Below, in pieces: positions 1 through 6,256 of a DNA stretch of 15,688 nt (position 1 is the first letter of the stretch; every line of letters starts with the position of its first letter). The stretch covers positions 1 through 15,688 of the forward strand of contig DAIRVC010000050.1 in NCBI GenBank assembly GCA_036803025.1, written 5' to 3'. The position numbers and the translations under genes are program-made. This DNA comes from DAIRVC01 sp036803025. Its GTDB lineage: Bacteria; Chloroflexota; Anaerolineae; Anaerolineales; E44-bin32. The notes under the pieces were generated by a model. That model made no database searches, was not told the DNA's origin, and worked only from the letters and a program-made list of their open reading frames with translations.

Positions 1-1812
1 AACTTGCGCGGCCTGGTCGCCTACCGGCGCGGTGACTTTGCAGCAACCCGGGAGAGAGCGCGCGCGGCCAGTCGGCTCGTGGCGACCCGGGGTGACAGAC
101 TACAGCGGGCCCTCGCCTGCCGGTTGTCCGCCCTGGCGGAGTTCGGATCGAAGGGCGACCTGGCGCAGGCGGAGGCCCTGTTGGGAGAGGCGATCAGCCA
201 CCTCGACCGCGTGCAAGATGCCATGCCCATGGCGAACGCGCTCGCGGACCTCTCCATGGTGCAGACCGCCTTGGGCAAGTCGCATGAGGCCTACGCTACC
301 AGCCTCCGCACGGTCCAGGTCCTTGAAGGACACGCCGCCCCCTACCATTTGGCCACGGCCTACAACAACCTGGCCGTCGACCTGCACCTGCGCGGCCGCT
401 TCTTGGAGGCCATGGAGCGCTTCTCCGAGGCGGCCAAGCACGCCCGCCAATCGGCCAGCCCGCATCGCGAGGCGGTCGTCCTCTTTGGCCAGGCCGACCT
501 GTTCAGCGATCTCGACCTGGCGCTGCAGGCCGCCGAGCTGTACGCGCAGGCGCTCTCGATCGCCACGCAGCTGGACAATGTCAGCTTGCTATCGTACGGC
601 TGTGTCCAGACCAGCGTGTTGCACCGGCGGCGCGGCGGCGGGGGGTTGGCGCACGAATGGCTTCGGCGGGCCATCTCGCTGGATGCTAAGGGGCTGCCGC
701 ACACAGCGGTCGACATTCAGCTGGCGGCCCTGCAGGTTACCGCCGCACCCAAGGCGGCTCGCACGCGGCTGGAAGGACTGCTGAAAGAGAAGAACGCCTC
801 GCTGGAGGCGGGAGAGAAAGCCGCCGTGCTGTACTTCCTGGCGCGGGCTTCGTTCGCCGCCGATGAGCCGGCCGCTGCGCGGGCGGCACTGGATCGGGCG
901 CTGACCTGGACCGGTTCCCATGGGACCGAGCAGATCCTGGCGGCCGAGATGGCGTTCGACCCGGCATTCCGGGACTTCGCCCGCCGCGTCGCTGGGGGAA
1001 ATCCGGTCCTGGCGGTCGTGCTGCAGCGCATCGAGACCATGCGAGGGGTGGCGCAGCAGTATCTGGAAAGCGTGCCGGAAGCGGCCGAGGCGCCGTCCAA
1101 GATCGAGGTCATCGGGCTGGGGCGCTCGACGATCCGGCTCGGCGGACGGCAGCTAACCGAGGTGAAAAAGCTGGCTCGCGAGGTCTACTTCTTCCTGGTC
1201 GACCAGCAGGGCGCCGAGCGCGACGTTCTGGTCGAGACCTTCTGGCCGCAGTACAACCCCGGCCGGCAGACCTCCAACCTGCATACCGCCATCTACAGCC
1301 TTCGGCGGGCGCTGGGCAAGGAAGCCATTCTGCAATCCGGCACCGAGTACAACCTCAACCCGGACATCCCGATTCACTATGATGTGGCCGAATTCACCCG
1401 GGCCGCAGAAGTGGCTCTGGCGTTGCCGCCGGGTGACCCCCGCCGCCTCTTCGCCCTGACCGCCGCAATCACCTCCTATGGGGGGCAGTTCCTGCACGGC
1501 GCAGACGCTGATTGGGTGATCGAGCGCCGGCGCCGTCTGGAGATGACCTACCTGGATCTGCTGGCCATCCACGCCGAGGAGGCTCTGGTGCGCGATCAGC
1601 CGCAGCGGGCGGTGACGACGCTGCGCCAGGCGCTGGAGATCGACCCACTCCGGGACGACACCAATCTGCGCTTGTTGGAGGCCTTGGGACGGCTTGGCCG
1701 CCGCAGCGAGGTCGTCGCCCACTACCAGCGCTACGTCCGGCTGATGGCCGATGAGCTGGGCCTCGATCCACCAGAGCAGTTCCGGCAGCTGTACGCGCGT
1801 CTGATCGGATAG
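1..1812 (+). CDS. SARP/BTAD-type transcriptional regulator, 5' end outside window
   Basis: This is the C-terminal ~602 residues of a regulator; the frame is open to base 1, so the TTG at 4 is not a credible start and the gene begins upstream. Residues ~1-350 (counted from base 4) are Ala/Leu-rich helical repeats of TPR type, with recurring A..Y..AL and A..YNNLA patterns. Residues ~366-460 look like an OmpR-type winged helix (IRLGGRQ, then the helix NLHTAIYSLRRALG). Residues ~461-602 look like the bacterial transcriptional activation domain (DADWVIERR, then LLEALGRLGRRSEVVAHYQ, ending DELGLDPPEQ). This winged helix + BTAD order defines SARP-like activators; larger relatives often carry a STAND ATPase further N-terminal, which cannot be judged here. 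A direct-repeat site 160 bases downstream has the spacing SARPs bind, so the neighbouring small genes are its likely targets (inference). Ends at TAG 1810-1812. Confidence 0.88.
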   Translation, partial: NLRGLVAYRRGDFAATRERARAASRLVATRGDRLQRALACRLSALAEFGSKGDLAQAEALLGEAISHLDRVQDAMPMANALADLSMVQTALGKSHEAYATSLRTVQVLEGHAAPYHLATAYNNLAVDLHLRGRFLEAMERFSEAAKHARQSASPHREAVVLFGQADLFSDLDLALQAAELYAQALSIATQLDNVSLLSYGCVQTSVLHRRRGGGGLAHEWLRRAISLDAKGLPHTAVDIQLAALQVTAAPKAARTRLEGLLKEKNASLEAGEKAAVLYFLARASFAADEPAAARAALDRALTWTGSHGTEQILAAEMAFDPAFRDFARRVAGGNPVLAVVLQRIETMRGVAQQYLESVPEAAEAPSKIEVIGLGRSTIRLGGRQLTEVKKLAREVYFFLVDQQGAERDVLVETFWPQYNPGRQTSNLHTAIYSLRRALGKEAILQSGTEYNLNPDIPIHYDVAEFTRAAEVALALPPGDPRRLFALTAAITSYGGQFLHGADADWVIERRRRLEMTYLDLLAIHAEEALVRDQPQRAVTTLRQALEIDPLRDDTNLRLLEALGRLGRRSEVVAHYQRYVRLMADELGLDPPEQFRQLYARLIG

Positions 1813-1835
1813 CGAGCGCCGGGCCGCGCTGCCTT

Positions 1836-1854
1836 CCCGGATCCCGGCTCCGGG
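1836..1854 (+). terminator. Weak hairpin after the regulator gene
   Basis: CCCGGA and TCCGGG form a 6-bp stem around a 7-base loop, 24 bases after the regulator stop codon. No T-run follows, so it may only mark the transcript end or be chance in GC-rich DNA. The stretch 1855-1970 shows nothing else recognisable. Confidence 0.25.
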
Positions 1855-1971
1855 GAGTCCACGTTGCAGCTCCGCTGTGCGGCGGTCTGGACGCTTCGCC
1901 GGGGCCGAGCCGCCGAGGCAGGGGGCCGAGGCCACCAGGCTGGTGAGTTGTCCGGATCCTGCCAAACCCGG

Positions 1972-2003
1972 TTGAGAATTGATTGAGAGCGGGGGCGTAC
2001 TCT
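1972..2003 (+). promoter_or_regulatory. Putative SARP operator-promoter (11-bp-phased TTGAGA repeats plus -10)
   Basis: TTGAGAA at 1972-1978 is repeated as TTGAGAG at 1983-1989, exactly 11 bp apart. The second repeat ends 8 bp before TACTCT (1998-2003), a reasonable -10 (T, A and final T match). SARP activators are known to bind heptamer direct repeats phased at 11 or 22 bp, with the 3' repeat about 8 bp from the -10, in place of a normal -35. The site lies just downstream of a BTAD-type regulator gene and upstream of the 15-codon ORF. Start of transcription would be near 2010. That the neighbouring regulator binds here is inference. Confidence 0.55.
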
Positions 2004-2039
2004 GATGCCAGAGTGGAACCAATCGACAAGGAGGTTGCC

Positions 2040-2087
2040 ATGCATAGCGTCTGCTGCCCGAAAGACGGTGGTGGGCCCGGGGGCTAG
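2040..2087 (+). CDS. Micro-ORF, 15-aa Cys-Cys/Gly-rich peptide
   Basis: ATG at 2040 is preceded by AAGGAGG (2028-2034) with 5 bases between, the strongest Shine-Dalgarno sequence in this part of the window. It opens a 15-codon frame, MHSVCCPKDGGGPGG, ending at TAG 2085-2087. It would be the first translated frame about 30 bases into a transcript from the promoter at 1972-2003. It could be a leader peptide controlling the structured RNA that follows, a small secreted or modified peptide (adjacent Cys, Gly-rich end), or a ribosome-loading site without a functional product. No family is recognised. Translation is likely from the SD; function is unknown. Confidence 0.45.
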   Translation: MHSVCCPKDGGGPGG

Positions 2088-2176
2088 CCCCGGAGGCCGC
2101 GGTAGAGTCTGGGCTCGTCGAAGACGAGTTCGGAAGAAGGGTGGGCGCTCGGGGGAAACGACCGGAGCGAATGCCC
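2077..2176 (+). promoter_or_regulatory. Structured 5' leader RNA, three hairpins
   Basis: Three helices can be drawn in this untranslated stretch. CCGGGG (2077-2082) pairs with CCCCGG (2088-2093), and its loop holds the micro-ORF stop codon. CTCGTC (2114-2119) pairs with GACGAG (2123-2128) around GAA. GGG/CGCTC (2143-2150) pairs with GAGCG (2165-2169) and CCC (2174-2176) with a small bulge. It matches no riboswitch class I recognise. It may be an attenuation device with the hairpin at 2210, or simply GC-rich pairing. Confidence 0.35.
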
Positions 2177-2209
2177 TTCGTGTAGAAACCGTCAACGTCG
2201 GCTCCTGCC

Positions 2210-2248
2210 AGGCAGCAAGGCGACCGGTGCCTGCTGCCTTTCGTTTCT
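2210..2248 (+). terminator. Terminator-like or attenuator hairpin before the small-gene pair
   Basis: AGGCAGCA (2210-2217) pairs perfectly with TGCTGCCT (2232-2239). GGC and GCC extend the helix inside, with one bulged A. T-rich TTCGTTTCT follows. The hairpin lies 36 bases before the start at 2285 and ~120 bases after the micro-ORF, so it could end a short leader transcript or act as an attenuator. The T-run is interrupted, so efficiency is uncertain. Confidence 0.5.
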
Positions 2249-2284
2249 GAGCTACGCGGCAGATTGTCAGAGAGAGGTGTAGAC

Positions 2285-2575
2285 ATGTCCATGCAATCGC
2301 TCAACCAGCTGGTGGCCCGCTCGATCATCGACCCGGGCGTTGTCCAGGCCTTCCATGCCGGAAAGATCGGGGAAGTGCTGGCCGAGTTGGAGTTCTCCCC
2401 CGAGATGCGGGCCGACCTGGTCGATCTGCGCGCACAGACGTGGGCGGAGTTCGCCGTCCTGGCCTACCGGGCCGTCCGCACCGCAGAGCAGCCCGTCCGG
2501 CGCATCGAGCTCCCGTCGCCGGCCGAAGGGCTTCTGCCGGATGTGTCCCGGTCTGACGAGCAGCAGGCCGCATGA
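2285..2575 (+). CDS. 96-aa helical protein, RiPP-leader-like, unknown function
   Basis: The start is ATG 2285, with AGAGAGGTG about 7-15 bases upstream; a TTG at 2264 in the same frame lacks such a site. Residues 1-65 are predicted helical and show a pattern seen in leader-like small proteins: LNQLVARSIIDPGVVQAF, then a short hydrophobic segment VLAELEFSPEMRADL and an aromatic/Ala helix (WAEFAVLAYRAV). This layout (helix, D-P turn, helix, F-S-P-E turn, helix) resembles Nif11-like and Franean1_4349-type RiPP precursors and LigA-like helical domains, but no Cys, Ser/Thr-rich core or GG cleavage site is present. The last 30 residues are a Pro/Glu/Ser-rich linker. There is no signal peptide. The stop overlaps the next start (ATGA at 2572-2575), so the two are translationally coupled and their products probably act together. 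Function unknown. Confidence 0.72.
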   Translation: MSMQSLNQLVARSIIDPGVVQAFHAGKIGEVLAELEFSPEMRADLVDLRAQTWAEFAVLAYRAVRTAEQPVRRIELPSPAEGLLPDVSRSDEQQAA

Positions 2576-3075
2576 TCCAGACGACTGCCGAAGAGCGCCA
2601 GTGGTTCCTGCGGAACCTGGCGCGCGGGCTGGCGGACTACCTGGGGGTGGTGGAGCCCCCGGTCCCCGTCGAACAGCTGCTGGAGCATCCACCCAGCCTG
2701 TTCGATGAGGACCTGGGGGTGGTTAACATGTATTCCCATCTGTGGGATGCCACCTTCGCCCGGACCCCGGCCCAACGCGGCAGTATCTTTGTGCGCATCG
2801 ATCTCCCGGAGAAGGAGCGACGCTTCTCCCTGGCCCGCGAGACGCTCACCGCGCTGGTGACCAGCCGTCACGGCCGGGCCCTGGGACTGCCCGCCTTGCT
2901 TCTGGCTACCTTGAAGGAGTGCGCCGAATACTTCGCCCGCCATCTGCTGGCTCCGGAGCCGCTGGTCGAGGCCTACCGCAGCCGGGGCGGCGACCTGGAC
3001 GCGTTTGGGGCCGCCTTCGAGCTGCCCGCCAATATCGCCGCGTTACGCTGGGAGGATCAAGTCCGCCCAGCGTGA
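2572..3075 (+). CDS. ImmA/IrrE-like protein lacking zinc ligands (pseudo-peptidase)
   Basis: A 167-aa protein that follows the layout of ImmA/IrrE (COG2856) metallopeptidases without their active site. A segment IFVRIDLPEKERRFSLARE corresponds to the family's strand plus RFTLAHELGH; here R89-E90-T-L-T93 replaces HExxH, so both His are gone while the Glu remains. The downstream helix, E116-C117-A-E-Y-F-A ending LLAP, matches the family's E..A..FA..LLMP, with the usual Glu ligand aligned to C117. A C-terminal part (VEAYRSRGGDLDAFGAAFEL) matches the segment where the family places its small helical domain. Family members cleave HTH repressors or sense signals; this one is more likely a binding or sensing protein. 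It is coupled to the 96-aa gene by ATGA. The family assignment rests on motif layout only and is moderately sure. Confidence 0.6.
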   Translation: MIQTTAEERQWFLRNLARGLADYLGVVEPPVPVEQLLEHPPSLFDEDLGVVNMYSHLWDATFARTPAQRGSIFVRIDLPEKERRFSLARETLTALVTSRHGRALGLPALLLATLKECAEYFARHLLAPEPLVEAYRSRGGDLDAFGAAFELPANIAALRWEDQVRPA

Positions 3076-3103
3076 CCTGACACCACAGGCGCCCGCGTAT
3101 CGC

Positions 3104-3131
3104 ACAGAGCCGGTCTCCAGGCCGGCTCTGT
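3104..3131 (+). terminator. Strong hairpin closing the small-gene unit
   Basis: ACAGAGCCGG (3104-3113) pairs perfectly with CCGGCTCTGT (3122-3131), a 10-bp stem with an 8-base loop, 29 bases after the stop of the IrrE-like gene. Downstream is CCATTGTTGG rather than a pure T-run. Its position between two units and before a new -10 box fits a terminator. Confidence 0.6.
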
Positions 3132-3186
3132 CCATTGTTGGGGCACTCTTCTTGCATCGTGCCCGGCGGGACGTGCAGCCGGCATG

Positions 3187-3192
3187 TATAAT
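3187..3192 (+). promoter_or_regulatory. TATAAT -10 box for the propeller-M23 unit
   Basis: A perfect TATAAT lies 40 bases before ATG 3232. At 17-bp spacing the -35 position reads CGGCGG, so no good -35 is present; TTGCAT at 3152 is too far. Transcription would start near 3199, which rules out the ATG at 3184 (overlapping this box) as the start from this promoter. Confidence 0.5.
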
Positions 3193-3231
3193 CAGCGCGC
3201 CTCGCGGCCGGTTTTGCGGGACCATGGAGCC

Positions 3232-5148
3232 ATGGGCAGCAACGGCGTAGCACCGCAGCCGAGGAACGGGCCGGCACGGCCGGTTCACCGCTCACTGGCC
3301 TTCAGGTTGCTCCTGTTGACCAGCGTGCTCTCGATCGCGGCCCTCGGCTGGGCCGTGGTGCGGCTGCGTCAACGGCCCGCACTGGCTGAGCCGGACCCCA
3401 CGCTCGTGGCCGCCGCCACCCTCCTCAGCCAGAACCCGACCGCCAGCAGCACCGTCGAGATCATCTCTGAGCCGGATACCCCCACGCCCGCGCCGACACG
3501 TTCAGCCGATTTCGGAACGCTCCTCTTTGCCGGCCGCCACGGCGGGCGCTCTCACCTGTGGGCGATCGTCCCCGGAGACGCACAGCCTATCCCTCTCACC
3601 GCCTCGGACGGCGATGACCGCGATCCGGCCGTCAGCCCGGACGGGGAATGGCTTGCCTTTGCCAGCCACCGAGACGGGAACTGGGACCTGTACATGCTTC
3701 GGCTGCGGTCGGGCGAGGTCCAACGGCTGACCAACACGGCGGGCTATGAGGCCCACCCGGCCTGGTCGCCGGATGGGTTGTGGCTGGCCTACGAGGCCTA
3801 CTACACCGACGACCTGGACATCTGGATCCTGCCCATCGACGGCAGCCAGGATCCGATCCAGCTCACCAACCAACCTGGGCTGGATGTCGCGCCGGCCTGG
3901 GACCCGAATGGCCGGACGATCGCCTTCATCTCCGATCGCGACGGAAATCCCGATCTGTTTCTGGCTGACCTGGATAACCCGAATGACCGCTTCCACAACC
4001 TGAGCCGTACGTCAGACGCCGTCGAATCGGCGCCGGCCTTCAGCCCGGACGGCGCCAGGCTGGCGTATTCGGCCGACTTCGAGGGCGTGGCCGAGATCCG
4101 CATCCTGGACCTAACACAGCCCGACCATCCCGCCGCGACGGTTGGGCAGGGTGTGGCCGCGACCTGGTCGCCGGACGGCGGTTCGCTGGCGGCTGTCCTG
4201 CAGACTGCCTACTCCACCTCAGTTGCACTCTACGGTCTCGGTTCGGAGATGCAGATGACAGCCGGCCTCGGGGGTCTGTCCGTGGAAGGGAGCCCGACGT
4301 GGACAGCCTCCGGCCTGCCCGGGGAGCGGATCGCCGCTGCCTCGGGATTGCCCACCTCGGCGCCTGCCTTCGTGGTCGAGATCGGCCAGCGGACGGACCT
4401 TGGCCGGCTATCTCTCGCTGACCTCCCGGACTTCCGTTCGCCGCCGTTCCGGCTTTCCGACGCGGTCGACGAGGCCTTCAACGCGCTGCGCGGGCGGGTG
4501 GCGCAGGAGGCCGGATGGGATTTCCTCGGCAGCCTGGCGAACGCGTTCGTGGGGTTGAATGACCCGCTGCCTCCGGGGTTCGCATACTCCGACTGGCTGT
4601 ATACCGGCCGGGCCTTCGCCTTCAACCTGGCTGCCTTCCAGGCCGGGTGGGTCGAGGTCTTACGCGAGGACTTCGCTGGCCAGACGTATTGGCGCGTCTT
4701 CGTCCGGGCCAGCGTGCAGGATGGGTCGCTGGGGGAGCCCTTGCGCGGACGGCCGTGGGGTTTCGACGCGCGCTTCACGGGCGATCCGAGCGCCTACGAC
4801 CAGGGCGGAGCGCTCAAACCGGCCGTCCCGGCCGGCTACTACATCGACTTCACGCGCCTGGCCGCGGACTTCGGCTTCGAGCGGCTGCCGGCCATGGCCA
4901 ACTGGAGGACGTTCTACCCGGCCGCGCGATTCAACGAGTTCGCCCGAATGGAGGGTATGGACTGGAGCGATGCCATGGCGGAGCTCTACCCGCCTGAAGC
5001 CGTCGTCACCCCAACCCTGTATCGCACCGCCACGGTCACCCCGACATCGACCCTGCGTCCGACCCCGACTCCCTGGTGGTGGCGCTGGCGCACTCCCACG
5101 CCCAGCCGCACCCCGACCCCGCTGGCTACGGCCGCGCCGCCGCCATGA
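3232..5148 (+). CDS. Membrane-anchored PD40/TolB-like beta-propeller protein with Thr/Pro-rich tail
   Basis: The start is placed at ATG 3232 (638 aa) because the in-frame ATG 3184 overlaps the TATAAT box; GGAG precedes it closely. Residues ~22-43 form one hydrophobic segment after a basic N-terminus, a signal anchor. Residues ~97-333 carry about five WD40-like PD40 blades (SPDGEWLAFASHRDGNWDLY, SPDGLWLAY, NGRTIAFISDRDGNPDLF, SPDGARLAY, SPDGGSLAA). Residues ~390-590 form a further domain with many Trp/Tyr/Phe (SDWLYTGRAF, GRPWGFDARFTGDP, DWSDAMAELYPPE) that I do not recognise. From ~587 the tail is Thr/Pro-rich with a Trp/Arg patch (WWWRWR, 615-620). Such propellers bind proteins or sugars outside the membrane. 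The ATGA overlap with the M23 lipoprotein gene suggests a joint cell-envelope role. No enzyme motif is seen. Confidence 0.85.
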   Translation: MGSNGVAPQPRNGPARPVHRSLAFRLLLLTSVLSIAALGWAVVRLRQRPALAEPDPTLVAAATLLSQNPTASSTVEIISEPDTPTPAPTRSADFGTLLFAGRHGGRSHLWAIVPGDAQPIPLTASDGDDRDPAVSPDGEWLAFASHRDGNWDLYMLRLRSGEVQRLTNTAGYEAHPAWSPDGLWLAYEAYYTDDLDIWILPIDGSQDPIQLTNQPGLDVAPAWDPNGRTIAFISDRDGNPDLFLADLDNPNDRFHNLSRTSDAVESAPAFSPDGARLAYSADFEGVAEIRILDLTQPDHPAATVGQGVAATWSPDGGSLAAVLQTAYSTSVALYGLGSEMQMTAGLGGLSVEGSPTWTASGLPGERIAAASGLPTSAPAFVVEIGQRTDLGRLSLADLPDFRSPPFRLSDAVDEAFNALRGRVAQEAGWDFLGSLANAFVGLNDPLPPGFAYSDWLYTGRAFAFNLAAFQAGWVEVLREDFAGQTYWRVFVRASVQDGSLGEPLRGRPWGFDARFTGDPSAYDQGGALKPAVPAGYYIDFTRLAADFGFERLPAMANWRTFYPAARFNEFARMEGMDWSDAMAELYPPEAVVTPTLYRTATVTPTSTLRPTPTPWWWRWRTPTPSRTPTPLATAAPPP

Positions 5149-6242
5149 GACCACTGCCGAAGCGCAGCCATTGGCCGATCGTGGGCGCCATCGCGCTCGT
5201 CCTGGCGGGCTGCGGACCACGTCCCGTAGTTCACTCCAGCACAGAAGTGGCACTGGTCACACCGACCACCGTGGGCGCCGGCCGGGCCGTCCTCGGCCAG
5301 GCGGCCGCCGCGACGGCCGAAGCCCTGCCGACGCTGGCGCCAACGCCCCTGCGCTTGACATTCCCGGACAGCGGCCCGAACCCGGTCTCTGCCTGGCGTC
5401 CGCCCTTGTACTCGGCGCCTTGGGCGATACGGGCAGGGGATCACTTCTACTTCGCCCGGCCGATACCCTCCGGTGACGTCAACTGGGCGCATCCGCTCTA
5501 CCGCTACGGCAACACGTATTTCGGCGAAGAGAGCACGCACACCGGGGTCGACCTGGGCGCCGATCGCGGCACGCCGGTCCTGGCGGCCGGCCCGGGAGAG
5601 GTGGTCTGGGTCGGGTACGGCCTGTACCGTCAGGTGACGGCGCTGGACGATCCCTACGGCCTGGCGATCGCCATTCGCCATGACTTCGGCTTCGAGAACC
5701 AGCCGCTCTTCACCGTCTATGCCCATCTGGGTGCGACCACGGTCTGGCTCGGCCAGCGCGTCGCCACGGGCGAGACGATCGGTTACGTTGGCGAGACAGG
5801 TCATGCCTCCGGTGCGCACCTCCATTTCGAGGTCCGGCTGGGCGAGAACCGCTACTTCTCGACACTCAATCCCGAATTGTGGATGGTCCCGCCCGAAGGC
5901 TGGGGGATCTTGGCGGGGCGGATCCTGGACTCGGCCGGGAATCCGATCGGGGAGACTCTGGTGCTGATCACTTCGGTGGAGACCGGGCGGCGATGGGAAG
6001 TCTGGACGTACGCCCTCGAGACGGTCAACGACGACGTCACCTACCACGAGAGCTTCGCGATAAGCGACTTGCCGGCCGGGCCGTACGAGGTCCAGGTCGC
6101 GCCGTTTGGGCGCGCCTACACCACGGCCCTGTATGTGTACCCGGGTCAGACGAACTACCTGGTCTTCCGCAGCCGACGCGGCTTCACCATCGAACCCACG
6201 CCCACGGCGCCGAACTACGCCGCGCCGCCCTCGATTCCCTGA
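5145..6242 (+). CDS. Lipoprotein M23-family peptidase (LytM/endopeptidase)
   Basis: The start is ATG 5145, overlapping the preceding stop (ATGA); it puts a lipoprotein signal at the N-terminus (basic MRPLPKR, a hydrophobic stretch, then lipobox LAGC with Cys at ~23). The 365-aa protein then has a Thr/Ala-rich linker and an M23 domain at residues ~120-245. Zinc ligands are visible as H132-TGV-D136 and H225-L-H227, with the YAHL His at 194; all key residues of the family are present, so it is probably active. M23 enzymes cut peptidoglycan cross-links or interpeptide bridges outside the membrane. Residues ~250-350 resemble a carboxypeptidase-regulatory/Ig-like beta-sandwich (GRILDSAGNPI, DLPAGPYEVQV). 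The end is Thr/Pro-rich. It is paired with the upstream propeller protein; the lspA product in this window is the type of enzyme that would process it. Confidence 0.92.
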   Translation: MRPLPKRSHWPIVGAIALVLAGCGPRPVVHSSTEVALVTPTTVGAGRAVLGQAAAATAEALPTLAPTPLRLTFPDSGPNPVSAWRPPLYSAPWAIRAGDHFYFARPIPSGDVNWAHPLYRYGNTYFGEESTHTGVDLGADRGTPVLAAGPGEVVWVGYGLYRQVTALDDPYGLAIAIRHDFGFENQPLFTVYAHLGATTVWLGQRVATGETIGYVGETGHASGAHLHFEVRLGENRYFSTLNPELWMVPPEGWGILAGRILDSAGNPIGETLVLITSVETGRRWEVWTYALETVNDDVTYHESFAISDLPAGPYEVQVAPFGRAYTTALYVYPGQTNYLVFRSRRGFTIEPTPTAPNYAAPPSIP

Positions 6243-6256
6243 TCCGGAGGATCCCC

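Noticed and set aside
2080..2091. GGGGCTAGCCCC palindrome as a protein-binding site
   Set aside because: It lies downstream of the proposed start codon of the micro-ORF and is equally explained as an RNA hairpin; no second copy was seen.
2005..2250. 81-codon frame across the leader region
   Set aside because: Its ATG lies 2 bases after the proposed -10, so it would be upstream of the transcript start. The translation is Arg/Gly-rich without motifs, and it runs through the hairpins.
3184..3231. ATG 3184 as start of the propeller protein
   Set aside because: It overlaps the TATAAT box; ATG 3232 keeps the whole signal anchor and has GGAG upstream. The earlier start is possible only with another promoter.
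5076..5144. Upstream start for the M23 lipoprotein
   Set aside because: It would add 23 residues before the basic MRPLPKR and push the lipobox away from the N-terminus; the ATGA overlap start fits better.
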